The notes under the pieces were generated by a model that saw only the letters and a program-made list of their open reading frames with translations, searched no databases and was not told the DNA's origin. Below are positions 1 through 11,851 of a stretch of DNA of 64,000 nucleotides, one piece after another. Numbering within the stretch: the first letter of the stretch is position 1; each line of letters begins with the position of its first letter. A program made the position numbers and the translations under genes. The stretch is from Oscheius sp. JU75 (taxonomy: Eukaryota; Nematoda; Chromadorea; Rhabditida; Rhabditidae), in the NCBI GenBank assembly GCA_037178855.1, contig JASJZC010000005.1, positions 1,488,001 to 1,552,000 of the forward strand, given 5' to 3'.

Positions 1-3000
1 AGAACATAGTGATCTAGATCAGTAAGAGGAATTATTGAAATGTATCAGTTTCGGAAAAAACCTTGGAGAGAAAGATAGGGCTAGTGGAAAGAACCTATTT
101 GTAGAAAAGGGTTGTCGGAGTTACCAAGATGGAAACCTTGTTGTCTATTTCTGATGAAACATATGAGATTGTCATTTGTCTGAGGCCCGAAAACGTTGAA
201 CTTCGTGTATTATCAAGGACTGTAACAGAGAAAGAGATAATAGCCGCCCCGCGCTGGGGAACACTACCCTTGCATAAATCGTTACAGGCAATGTGTTCGA
301 TTCGGTGTGGGGCGAGAGAGACAGCGGGAAAGACACAGAGAGAGGGGAGCGCTTTCTGCTATTCAATAAAGGCTCCCAAATTCTCCCCTTATATGCCTAT
401 ACACAGAGCAGCACTGTGACGGGGACAGTGGTAGTGCGCTGATCGGCATGAAAAGACACAGGGTGAAGGACAGCTTGGAGTCTTTCGGAAATCGTGATAT
501 GTTTCAGAGTTTGTATAAGAAGGGGTCTTTTCACAATTGGGCGTTGTGAAAGAAAAGAGTTACAGTGCTTATTGGTTTAGTAGTGCAATAGTCTATTCCT
601 ATCAAGCGTGAAACAAAAATTAGCTGGACCTGTCTAGTCATACTCTTATGGCAATTCTTGGAAGAATGGAGGGTTCTAAATATGGGGGAATTACAAAATT
701 CATAATAAGAACAAGTCATCAAAGAAGAACTAGAATAAAAAAACACAAGCATTAAAGCCTGAAACTAAAGAACACATTCGGGTTTGTTCATGCTGCTGAA
801 CTGAAGATGTTTTGAATGTTTGTTCCGAGAGATTATTGAATAGAGATACCATCGACCGACTTCAGTTTGAGATGAAACAGAAAAAGACTGTGCCCAGATC
901 GAAAAAGGAATTAGTTCTGAGGAAATCTGTACCAAATGATAAAGGGGACGATGAACCAAGAAGGCGATGGAAACCAAAAGAAACTATCGTGCTACTAGAC
1001 CTCCCGGTAGGAAGGTGCAGCCTCGATTGTTACAAACTCAGTTATTCCTATAAGACGATACCTATACCCTCTGCTATCTCCCTTGATTCCCTCTCACATT
1101 GATGTGAATAATGTCTGCCTTGCACAAACGAATATCTTATCCTATCCTAATTGTGAGTTACTCCTACTGGAAACAAACAATATAAGATTGAATGTGGCTG
1201 GACTATGAAATCTAGAAAAGTTTCTCAGAGAAAACACAATTTTTGAGTAGCCTAAATAGCGGATTTCAAGAAAGAGCATAGTGCATAGAGCTACTGGTGC
1301 CATAATGTCAACAAATCACTTACATCATGCCTGAAACCAAAAAAAAAACATTGCATAATCGGTTTTCGGATTTTGTAAAAAAAAAAAAGATGTCAGCAAC
1401 ACTTCGAAGATCAGAAATGCTTTGGGTTTCTACAAGAGCTGAAACAGTTTGCCGAAAATTTTGGGATTCTGATAAGTACATTTTCTTTGACAGACCATTT
1501 TCAGACCACAAAAAAGAGAAGTGCTATCCACACAATTTGAGATGAAAACCTCTGAATAAGGCTGTCGTCCGAACAAAAAGTGTCAAGAAAGAAGAAATCT
1601 GACAGATGTTTGTGCGCGCGAGAGAGAAAGACAGAGAGAGAGAGAGAAGCATTTCGTAAGCCGTCCCAAAACAGAAACACAGCCAGCCAGTGTTTAGGAT
1701 AATCGTAAATAACAGTTTCAAGCCCATGAGATATGCGTGTAAACAAAGAAATGGATTCTTGTTGTGAGACAGACGAAAACTTTTGAAAGGAAGTTTTTTT
1801 TGTCTGTCACACAGTCACGGATTCCTGCTTCTCAACACTAGTATAAAATTTGGGCTTTATCACTAACAGTTGAAACATAATATTTTTCAAAATAGGACCA
1901 AAACTTTTAGGTTCGAGACACAAATAGCCTTGCGGCAACTTTGTTCAAAAGGTTGGTGTTTTGTTTTGCAGAAGAGTCATATAGGGTCTGACTTGGTTTT
2001 TAGCTTGAAGATAGAGGCTATCACTAACAGTTGAAACATTTCTGTTTTCGAACAGAAATTTTTAGACTTCGAATGGTTATATGAGCACCAAAGAGCGAAC
2101 CTTTTTGGATCGACCTTTTTAATCTCCATTCGACTAAAGCGCAAGGGTGTCCGCCTGTCTGTCTGACCAAAAAGACCACGGAGCAAAAGCTAGCAAGTCG
2201 GGACGCTTGGGAGCTTCTGCTAAAGGGGAAGTAAGCAAAACAACACATCCTACAGAAAAAAGACGGTCCCGTTCATGAATTCCAGGCAACCAAACGTTTT
2301 GAACCAGTTTTGTGTTTCAGGGATAGGATACAGCTCGGAAGAGAACAAAATTCATAGTCTCATCTTTGTATGCGTGTTCTATAGCGTAACAATTCGAGGA
2401 TATTCTGAAAGAGAAGTAACATGTGCTGCTAAAAAAAAGTGCATAAAAGTTATGTCTTATGTAATAAAAAGTTATGTTTCAAGTACAGGGTATAGCTAGA
2501 AACGTATCCCGATTCACATTTGTGTGTGCGACAATCGTTCAAAAAGAAGTTCTGAAATATGTTCCGGGTCGGATAGAAAAGTTCAAAAACGAAAGTTGTC
2601 ACTTTCCTGAAAGAGCATTTGTGTTTCAGGGATACAACTCGGAAACCAGCTCAATTTGTAGTGGATCTTCGTGAGTGTATTGAAAAAATGATTGTAGTAT
2701 TAGACAGAGGAAAAGCCCACGAGAGGCAGTGCCCGTTCTGAGAAGGAGACCCTTAGCGGGAGACGGACAGTTGCGATAAGGACGCTAGCGTCTCTAATGC
2801 AGCTAGCAGGGTAGAGAATAGAGAGACAGTGCGACTGATCGATGATGCCCTTAGTGACACTAACGGCCGGTCCGGCACGATCAATATCTGATGGGAATCT
2901 GCTCTAGAGTGTTTGTGGCGGGAGAGGCCGTAAAGCAAACGGGGAGAATGCCCTTAGCCTCACAGTGTGAGAGGGAAAGACTAAGCGCACTAGAGCAAAA

Positions 3001-4299
3001 TCGATTGGGGTGACCTCCTTAGGGCCTAAGAAAGAGGAGGAGAGGGAGTAAAGACCTTAGGGATTGGGCACGGATTAGCGTGCGGAGAGGGGATAATGGT
3101 TTGGAATAGTGAAGGGGATTTAGAACAAGGCAGAGACAGAGACAGAGACAGAGACTGTCTCGAAAACAAATCAGTGGAGTAGTGACGAAGATCACCATAA
3201 GAGTTCTCCTAATCCTCCCTGTGGATTCTTATAATTCCCTCCCTCTGAATCCCACCTAATCAGCGGTTCGACGCCCGTTAATTTCCCATTTAGAGGTACA
3301 ACCATTAGGCATTAGTCCTACTGATCATAACAGCCTTTCTACACCTGTCGGTCTGAAAGAGAGCCTAATTGGAGGAAGAGACACCCACTCTCTGCTCCTA
3401 AATGACTACGTCTCCCTTTTATAAGAAGAGAAGGCAAACAGACAAAGATTATCCCCAGTCAGGGAGCTCTTCGTCTCTCAGCGCTTAGGGGCTTCCCTAT
3501 CAGAAGGGCTTTAGACCCGGATGAGGCACCATTACGGAGATTGGGAATAGGAGTGGGATAGACTGGGGATGAGAACAGAGTTTGGGGGAAGGAGGAGGGA
3601 GGGAGACTGTCCGGTAAGAGACTGGAAGAAAATCTTTGTGTTCTGACAGTATGTAAGACGACTTGACTTCTTAGAACAATGCTTTTCTGTTTGATATCTT
3701 CAGCATAGAAAGAAAGATGGGCTTACAGCAGTTGATGTTTTCCCTAGGGCATCCAATCGCTCCAGTAAGACAGCAGAATAGTTCAGAAAAAGGACCACGT
3801 AAAGTTTAGTTGGACCATAAGAAAAAAAACTCGAAATTTGTTTTGACAGAAGCTTCTTATTGGACCCGGAGTCGTGAAAACAGTACCTGTAGTAGTGAAA
3901 ACCTAGTCTATTTCGGTGGCAAAAATCTAAAGAGCGCTCGTAGAAAAATGTTTCACGTGTTTTTGCCTTTCAGATAATGGGCAAATTGTACAAATTGATG
4001 CCACGAAGCGTTGACAAAATGAACACTTATAGCCTGTTCGAACAAATTCGGAACTTCGAGCACTTTCACTTACTCGTCTCTAGTCGTGAAAACCAATAAA
4101 CGTTTCAGCTTCTGCATATAGTCTAACAGTAACAAAGAGTATAGTGATCACGTGAATCTGGCTGAAACAATGAAGCACGTTTTTTTGAAGATTCACAGTG
4201 ACTTGGGTAATTTGGCAATTTGTCAGGGTAGCTCGACTGAAACAACATCTACCTGTCACGAGCCCCAACGGGGGTATCAGCCAAACTTATCCTACAAAT
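1..4299. other. Non-coding stretch, no gene recognised
   Basis: I see no exon chain with recognisable protein similarity on either strand. The open frames are short and of simple composition. The stretch holds low-complexity tracts, for example a (CAGAGA)-type run near 3127-3155 and a GA-rich tract near 1619-1650, and short recurrences of motifs such as GTTTCAGGGATA at about 2315 and 2625. The end near 4240-4290 carries a repeat also found at 49.0 and 54.2 kb. An undetected fast-evolving or lineage-specific gene cannot be excluded. Confidence 0.5.
4240..4290 (+). repeat. Dispersed repeat copy 1 (AGCCCCAACGGGG family)
   Basis: The segment contains CATCTACCTGTCACGAGCCC followed by an ACGGGG-TATCAGCCAAACTT block. 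Related copies lie near 49003-49040 and 54165-54215 in the same orientation. No terminal repeats or coding content are visible, so the class is unknown. Confidence 0.55.
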
Positions 4300-4667
4300 A
4301 GGAACAAACTGTCTTAGTTCCTCGCTCCCTCCTTTTCCAGAAGAATACTGTGTGCTCCAGCATGCAGGTAAGAGTTATGAAAAATTAACGAAATCTTGCA
4401 GATTTGTACTTTTCCGAACCGCCAAAGACAGCTTTTTTTTTGTAAACTAGCTGTTAGTGAATATAGGATACGCCTTCGTATCTGTACCGTTATGAAACCT
4501 GACAAAAATTGCACGCAGCGGCAAATCATCATCACTGATCGCTCAATGCAAATCAGCGAAGTCGTATTATTTAATAGTCAGCATTTTTCGATCCTCACTC
4601 TATTCGGGTTCTATGTTTCGGTCCCGAAAATGGATGTTTATGGTATTTTTTATACTAGCTACTTCAG

Positions 4668-6709
4668 GTCATAGCAAAGGTAGTTTGGTTATGGGAAGCC
4701 AAAACATGTTTAGTAGATCAGCCTTGGAAACAGAGAGTCAAGGAGCTTGTTCAGAGGAGACTGAGCAGTTTTACTGATTTGGGTAAGTCTCAGTCTCTCT
4801 GTGTCTCTCTTTCTCGCTACCTTTCTGTCTCCCTTCACTTTCGACTTCCAGAGAAACCACCCAAAAACGTCATATTCTTCCTTGGGGACGGTATGGGAAT
4901 ACCCGCCGTCACAGTGGCCAGACTCTATAAAGGAGAGAAGCTCAACCAATCCTATTTCGACCTCCGCTTCAGCTTCGAGCAGTTTCCATACAGTTCCCTG
5001 ATCAAAGTAGTCTCTGTGTCTGTCTCTCTGTTACTGTCAGTCTTTAGACCAGTTCATTCAACAAGCACGTGACAGATTCTGCTGCTTCAGCTGTTGCTCT
5101 GTTCTGTGGTTACAAGGTGGATCACTACACTCTGGGACTTTTGCCTGGTCGTCCACAAGACTGCTCGTCAAATGAGGAGGATCTGATCAGAGATGGGATC
5201 GCCGAACTAGCATTGCGGAAAGGTATAATAACAGCGAGACCAAGAAAGAGAGAGAGGAGTCTTCAGGTCTCTCATTCGGCTTCGTGACTACTGACCGAAT
5301 AACTGGAGCTACTCCAGGAGCCATGTATGCCAAGGTACCTCTGTCACTCTCTCCATTCTATTATCTACAGGGTGTCAATCGTCGCTTCTCCTCGGATATA
5401 GCCGTGGAAAAGTGGAATGTCCCTCTCTGTAGAGGCAAGGACATGGCCAGTCAGCTTCTACAGTACCCAGCAAACCAGTTCAAAGTAGGTCTCTCTGTTT
5501 CTACAAATAAGAATTAAGGTTCTTATGGGAGGCGGTGCTGCTGATCTTCTTCCCACTCCACTTGGGTCTCGAAACGATGGAAAAAACATTCCTCAGGAAT
5601 GGCTGTCTTTTAGCGGGAGTAGGATCTATATCAATTCAACACAGAGCTTTGATAATTTGGATCCCAGGAGAAACACGAAAGTATTGGGTGAGAGACAAAA
5701 TGACAGTGACAGTGACTCTCCGTTCCAGGTCTCTTCGCACACTACCGTCTCCCGTACTACCTCGACCAGACACTCACCCAGCAAAGAACTGTACCAAGAC
5801 TGAAGGAACTAACCGAGAAGGCCATTCAAATTATGGAAAAAGACAATCCGAACGGCTACTTTCTGATGGTCGAAGGTGACTTTGAAGGGATGTTCTTTGA
5901 AAAACATTTCAAGGAGGTAACATTGATGTGGCAGAGCACCGCAATCAGATGAGACTAGCCTCAGAAGAAGTCCTGGAAATGGATGAGGCTGTGAAAACTG
6001 TGGGTTTCCGGTATGGACTGCCAATACTCTAAATTTAGGCTCGCCGCATGACAGATCCTTCCGATACATTGGTTCTCGTAACTGCCGATCATTCGCATGC
6101 TGTCTCACTGCCAGGCTATATGGACAAGTCTCATAGTGTTTTCGGTATCTTATCGTTTTCATTGGAGAAATAAATTTCCAGAAAATGAGAAATGGCAAGA
6201 AGGACAGAGAGAAACAGACCCTCCAGTGCCTGGAATCTTCTTTGCTGTGGGACCAGGAGCTCACAGAACGATTAACTACGATCCAGCGGAAGGAAGTGAG
6301 CTCTGTCTCTCTTTATCTCTATCTGACTATCTGTGTTTCTGTCTGTCTGTCTCTTTATCTACCTCTGTGTCTGTCAGTCCCACTCCTACTTCCAGAAGAC
6401 CCTAACTTCCAATCTCCCGCAGCAATCTATGCAGAGCTGGGTAGTCACGGAGGAGAAGACGTTGGTCTCTGGGCTGATGGTCCCCTCTCATGGCTCTTTT
6501 CCGGATCAATGGAAAACTCCGAAGTAGCGCATCTGATCGAACAGGTTCTCTGTCTCTATCCGGACCGTATGGACTGTGCGGTCTATTCGAAGCCCACTCA
6601 AGTAGCAGAATCATATTCTTCTGCACCCGTCTGGATAGCCATTATCTCAATGATAGTCGCTCTCTTGTCACTGGCTCTGTCTCTTGTTCTCGCATTCAAG
6701 AGACGATAG
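4668..6709 (+). CDS. Alkaline phosphatase, membrane-anchored
   Basis: Zinc-dependent alkaline phosphatase hydrolysing phosphomonoesters, probably at the cell surface. Eleven exons join in frame: 4668-4782, 4852-5006, 5048-5222, 5267-5334, 5371-5484, 5519-5687, 5729-5875, 5914-5999, 6039-6144, 6182-6295, 6396-6709 (about 520 residues, normal for the family). Visible motifs are NVIFFLGDGMG (metal-binding Asp), DSAAS (phosphorylated Ser), VTTDRITGATPGA (Thr where mammals use Ser for Mg), FLMVEGG with Asp and His four residues apart, VTADHSH, and GSHGGEDVG. All expected metal ligands are therefore present. The C-terminus is a strongly hydrophobic segment ending in FKRR, which could be a transmembrane anchor or a GPI signal. 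Ten of its introns are only 34-100 bp. The N-terminal exon with the signal peptide is unresolved: ATG-CAG at 4362-4367 before a consensus GTAAGA donor would splice in phase to 4668 but gives no obvious signal peptide. Confidence 0.9.
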
Positions 6710-6721
6710 AATTAGACAAAT

Positions 6722-8463
6722 TTATAAATACTCAACATGACCATCGTCGTCCGTTGGTTGTGATTCTAGAGATCCAGAAGAATTATTATCGTCCGTTGGT
6801 TGTGATTCGTGAGATCCAGAAGAATTATCATCGTTCGTTGGATGTGATTCTTGAGATCCAGAAGAAATTGCCAAATGGTTTGAGACACGAGGTTTGATAC
6901 ACAACATTTTATATACGAATCCCTTCCACAAATAGGGTCGATTGCGAATTTTTCTCAGCATGAGCAGTAACGTAACTTCTTGACACAAGGCTATAAGTTT
7001 GAACAGGACCAAATCCAGTGTACTGTCTGCAAAAGCATGTTTGATTAGGAAGAGTCACGGTATTTACTTGGCACTGTCATAATTGTTACACCGTAGTAGA
7101 ACAGATAGGCAAACAGCTGAAATCATGAGTTGTAAGCAATTAAGAACCCAGTGGAGCTCACTAAAAAAAAAGTTGTATATAAGGTTCTATAGTACGATAG
7201 CGAAAGGGCAGCAGGCAACCAAAATACGAGCAAACAAGTGGAAATAACCTAGAATGACTGTGATAGTGTCTTTTGAACTAACCAAAAAAAAGTTTATCCA
7301 TTGATACGGAGTGGAGTACGAAGAGGTAATATACCTGACCAAAGTTAATGCAAATACAGTTGTGTTCAAAGCACATATTAGAAAAAAATCAAGGCGCTTC
7401 TGAAAAATAACTCGCTCTCTCTCTCTTCCTTCCTCACCATGTCCGACGGAACACGTTTTAGACAGACGATTTGTTGTAAACGGGGTACCTCCTTTTCCAA
7501 AGTTCTGAGGTAGCATACACTTGGGAACTCGACACAGTGAAGAGCGAGAAGAATCCCAAATCCCGCTGAGCATGAGATTTTTAGAGCACTGTCAGATAAA
7601 ACTACCCAAATTAACAGGTAATTCATATCTAAGAATCGTTTGCTCAATTGAACTTTCGCCATATAGTATAGGAAAAGTCAGTATGACGTCGAAAAAAAGA
7701 TTTCCAACTAGGAGCCAATACCCAACGTCTACAGTTTTCACATTGCATATGCAAAAGCCAATGAAGGGGACGATGTTGATTGCGATCTGTAAGGCATACA
7801 AAATATAGTGACAAACAGAGAAAGTGACTTACAAAAAGACTGTAGTGCAGAATGAGAATGAGCACAATCATCAACTGATCATAATAAGGACTTAGATATG
7901 GTACGTCGAAGTAGTCAATATGCAATACTATAAGGAGAGACAGCGTGATGCTAGCTACAAATCCCGGGACAAAATGTAGCAGACAGAAAAAAATTCGGAA
8001 ACCGCGGGACCACTGAAATGTCCACTTGACCAGGATCTCTAATAGCCTACCTCATTTTCAGAATTCAAAGTTCCGGAAGTGTCCGTTTTTGATTCTGTGT
8101 CTGGTTCGACATTGGTCTGTACAATTCCTGCTTTTGATCTGGTCAATCAGTTTTTCTCAGAAAGCATAAAAGTCACTTTTTGCGGAAGGGTGAACAGAGA
8201 GACGCGACTATTTGATAAAATCCATACTTTCTCTCTTTTTCAGGGTCCGCCACGTCTTCTGGTAGTCTTACGTTTCCTCTTATCGGTACCTCGTAGTCGA
8301 GGTTCAAATTGAACACTGGAGGAATAGGAAGAATTGACGGGTCTTTCGGAGCAATGGTAGGACTGTGAACAATTCCTTCGGAGCCAAGATAATCGTGATA
8401 GGAAATAGTGTCATAGTCATCAGAGGTGTTGGAGTGGATTGAGACGTTGTCCGGCTGCCTCAT
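6722..8463 (-). CDS. Multi-pass membrane protein, tandem paralogue A
   Basis: I do not recognise the family. Exons defined by alignment to paralogues B and C: first exon from 8463 (acidic, tyrosine-rich cytosolic-looking head containing YDTISYHDY), 8012-7833 (two hydrophobic segments after WSRGFRIFFCLLH), 7786-7606 (contains VDVGYWLLVGNLFFDV), 7565-7489, 7399-7283, an exon from 7248, a short exon containing LFAYLFYYGVTIM, and a final exon ending at 6722. At least six hydrophobic helices are predicted. The final exon carries the family motif LCQEVTLLLMLRK, then a tail with three 14-residue repeats of the type SSGSxESxPTxDDN. The junction of exons 1 and 2 is unclear: the only in-phase donor I find after DPEKERK is weak. 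It is head-to-tail with B and C, so it probably arose by tandem duplication. No catalytic motif is visible. Confidence 0.65.
6740..6868 (-). repeat. 42-bp tandem repeat, three units, in coding tail of paralogue A
   Basis: Three consecutive 42-base units on the + strand share CGTTGG.TGTGATTC and GAGATCCAGAAGAA. Read on the minus strand they encode 14-residue Ser/Glu/Asp-rich repeats. The unit length is a multiple of three and the frame stays open, which supports translation. Paralogues B and C lack this array. Confidence 0.8.
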
Positions 8464-8755
8464 TTTCGGCTAATGGGCCGGCTGATAAAGGGCAGAAGGA
8501 GAGAAAACGATGAGCTTTATCACTTCTTCATGAGCAGAAGATTCGCAGCCAATGGCAAAGATACGAGTTTATTGCAAAGTTTAGCACTCTGTCTCTGTTT
8601 CGCCGTTTCGCCATCACTGTATGTCTCCGTCTTCCTGTCTTTCTGTATTTTCTTTGTTTCTCTGTCTTCTCTCTGTCCCTCTCTCCAAGAGACAGTAGTC
8701 GATAGTTTTACACTCTGAACAGTCATTGGAAAAATTTATAATTTGGCTCGATAAG

Positions 8756-10363
8756 TTACGATTCGGTCAATGCCTGTATCGAAACTTTTCGGCTTACAGT
8801 GGTCATTACGGTCGAAAAGAACATTGTAAAAACCCCTCTTTTGATCCTCAAAATTCTACTCGACAGCTTCTTTCCCAGTTCGTCACCCAAGACTCCGCGA
8901 ACTCTCTTCCACAACAACAAAATAACAACTTCTTGACAAAGCATTGTGATTTTGATTTGGATGAAAAAAAGTGTTTGAACTGTGAAGACCGTTTGCAAAA
9001 GAACATTTGGTACTTACATGTAGAAGCGCACATAACTGCAGTCAGGAAGAACAAGGCATATGAAAAAATCTGAAATGTTGCGATTTCCCACGAACGCATA
9101 AATGGTTGAGAGCCAAAGTGTTGGCAATAACTCTCACCGCCAAACCTGTACTAAAAATAATCATTTTTCTTGGGTGATATATAAGGACCAATGCAAGAAC
9201 AATGCCAGTAATCAACTGTAACAGTTGTAAATGTGGACCAGGAACCACTAACCATGACAAAGCACGTGATGGAATAAATTGGTACGGGAGAGGAACCGAA
9301 ACCGAGACCGAAAAAGCTGGCTGCAACCGTAACTGTCGTCATAATTAGGTACAAAACACGCTCGAATTGTTTCTGGAAAAGAAATTTTGTAAAAGAAACC
9401 CTGACGCTACCCATATTTTGAAGTAACCTCTTGGAAAACGGTTAATATAAAGCAGAAACACTATGACGAAGGCTGCTGAAGTAAAACATTGAGGAAAACA
9501 TGGGCAAGAGCAATGCCTAAATTTAAAAACAATCCGTAATCGATGGAGTCAGTCTGTGAATCTGTATCGACATTTAGTGAGGGTGTCGCAATGCTCTCGA
9601 AAACCAGATTACCAATCAGTAGCCAATATCCCACGTCTATGATTTTCACATTGGCTTTGAGAAAACCAAGTGCAGCCACGAGGTTTGTGACAATCTACAA
9701 GAAGGGGGTCTATAGGAAACTGTTCTTGGATTTAAATACAGAGGGACACAGATAGAGAGTCAGAGAGACTGAGACAGACAGACAGATAGACAGAGAGACG
9801 GTGATACCAAAAGACAGAACGAGAGAGAGAGTTAGAGAGACAGGAAGACAGAGAATTAGAGAGACATAGTGATAGTGAGACAGAATGACAGAGACAGAGA
9901 GACAGAGCCAGGTAAGAATAGGGTAAACAAGCAGAAGAAACCTACAAAAGTAATGTAGAAGCATGCTACCATGATCACTAAAGTAACATTATCCGATGTC
10001 CATCCTTTTTGCTGATAAAAGTATAGGAATAGAAAACCTGTAGCGATAGCAGCGAGGACAATATGTAGTAGGTAGAAACTAGTTCTGAACCTCGACGACA
10101 GCTGAAGTTCTGTATTTTATCAGCAGTGGCCCATTTCTTACCTTATTTGGATCCACCAAAGTCCTCGGCAATCTCGTGTTTCCATTCTTTGGGACCTCAT
10201 AGTCGATGTTCAAGTTGAACTCTGGCGGGATTGGCGGTTCTGTAGGACCAAAAGTGGGTCGATGAACGGTATCTGCGTATCCAAAATAGTCATGATACGA
10301 AATGGTGTCATAGTCTCCAGAGGCAATCGAAGTATAAACTGAGATGTCGTCCTGTTCGGTCAT
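8756..10363 (-). CDS. Multi-pass membrane protein, tandem paralogue B
   Basis: Unrecognised family, same architecture as A and C. Exons I can fix: 10363-10142 (head MTEQDDISVYTSIASG, YDTISYHDYFG, ending DPNK before a GTAAGA donor), 10101-9946 (LSSRFRTSFYLLH then two hydrophobic segments), 9694-9517 (IIDVGYWLLIGNLVFES), an exon from 9475 (hydrophobic, ending INRFPR), then an exon starting KQFERVLYL, one starting LITGIVLAL, and a terminal exon with MLCQEVVILLLWK, ending near 8756. The intron 9516-9476 begins GC rather than GT, and it aligns with a GT-AG intron in A and a GC-AG intron in C. The first 74 residues are nearly identical to C, indicating recent duplication or conversion. Later exons are more diverged, suggesting the head is under stronger constraint or recently homogenised. 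Confidence 0.65.
9744..9915. repeat. GA-rich simple repeat in paralogue B intron
   Basis: Interrupted GAGACAGA-type low-complexity tract filling the intron between exons 2 and 3 of paralogue B. Similar imperfect TCTG/CAGA tracts fill introns of the alkaline phosphatase, NAD synthetase and Prickle genes. Confidence 0.75.
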
Positions 10364-10542
10364 TTTTGGGCGCGGCTGATAATAGCAATGTGAGAAGATT
10401 ACGGTTCTATGAGGTGCGAATTTTATCAGGCTCTTTGTAGCAACGTATTAGAAGATTAGTAGCTCGTTCAAAATGCATTAGATAAATTTATTGTGAGCCA
10501 AGTCGAACGTTTAAGATTCTCTCAAACGGCGTCTTTCCTTCT

Positions 10543-11851
10543 CTACGATTTTGCGGCTTTTTTCCCCAAGAGGAGGATCATGACTTCTTGGCAGAATGTT
10601 GCGCTTTTGAACAGGATGAAAGTCGAGGTGTCGTCTGTAAAAGTTGAATTTCATGACAGAGCGATTCGTACGTTGATCGGATGGTGGTATGATTCCGGTC
10701 GCCAGGAGATACACATAAAGAAGTGCCTTGAAAATTGTTTGTATACTAGACAGTAGCAATGAAACACACCTCCAAAACTGTAACAAATAGGAACCCAATC
10801 TCTGTCCTAGTAATGAGGACAATGATAACAACTACATCGCCGAATAGCTACATTAAACGTTAGTGTGAAGGATGTGGAGACCTAACCAAAATTAGACACT
10901 GATTGAGGTAGTAGGAAGACATGGAACCAAAGAGGCTAACTAGTATGCAAAGGATGCTGTCGAGAACTAATAACACGTAGTCGAAGCGTTTCTGTAAAAT
11001 AAAATGTTGTCTCGATAAAACAGGAGGAAACTCTTTCTGAAGTTCTGAAGTAAACCCTTGGAAAGTCGGCAATCTGGAGAAGGCAGAGACACAAAAATAC
11101 AGCTGAAGGAGAAAAAAATGAGCAAAATAAATTCGTTGAAAATGCCTGTTTTTATAGACAATCCATAGAACATCGATACTTGCACTGCTATTCTTATGTG
11201 TGTCTCGTTCTTGTCGAATACAAGAGGAGCTGTGGCGAAGGTGTCAAAAACCAGATTAAAAACCAAAAGCCAGAATCCAACATCAATTATTCTCACACTG
11301 GATATGGCAAAGCCAATTGCAGACACGAGGTTAGCTGTAATCTGCAAACATAGATCAATATGGAACGACAGAAAGAGACAGTGCTACACCGACACTTACA
11401 AAAAGGCTAAAATAGCATATGACCAAAACATTCCAAGCAATATCAAGCGAATCGAACTTTATCCATATTCCGGTACTTTTAGCAGTTGGCAGGTAAAAGT
11501 AGAAGAGCAGAAAGAAGGCGGCAATGATAGCCACGCCAAGGTGTACTAGACAGAATGCAATGCGAAAACCTGATGACATCTAAAATCCTCTATGTTCAGC
11601 AGTGCATTTTTCCTTTCCTGATTATCTGTCTTGTTCGGATCCACCAAAGTCCTCGGCAATCTCGTGTTTCCATTCTTTGGGACCTCATAGTCGATGTTCA
11701 AGTTGAACTCTGGCGGGATTGGCGGTTCTGTAGGGCCAAAAGTGGGTCGATGAACGGTATCTGCGTATCCAAAATAGTCATGATACGAAATGGTGTCATA
11801 GTCTCCAGAGGCAATCGAAGTATAAACTGAGATGTCGTCCTGTTCGGTCAT
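10543..11851 (-). CDS. Multi-pass membrane protein, tandem paralogue C
   Basis: Third copy of the unrecognised family. Exon 1 starts at 11851 by alignment with B; an open frame extends upstream to 12124 but B supports the internal Met. Exon 2 is 11579-11400 (MSSGFRIAFCLVH, two hydrophobic segments), exon 3 11341-11146 (IIDVGFWLLVFNLVFD), and exon 4 starts at 11102 (AVFLCLCLLQIADFPR, matching B). Then come an exon KRFDYVLLVLDS, one starting LFGDVVVIIVL, one with IFKALLYVYLLATGII, and a terminal exon with FCQEVMILLLGKK ending at 10543. Intron 3 (11145-11103) is GC-AG. Where B has a GT donor after DPNK, C has AC, so intron 1 (about 50 bp to the TTTTAG acceptor) has lost its canonical donor. Reading through would shift the frame; a GC donor 24 bases further on would keep it. 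C may therefore be damaged or use a non-canonical site. Confidence 0.6.

Noticed and set aside
2753-2938. Short minus-strand open frame
   Set aside because: Low-information composition, no similarity, no splice partners.
5809-6264. 151-codon minus-strand open frame
   Set aside because: It is the shadow of the alkaline phosphatase exons, crosses their introns, and resembles no protein.
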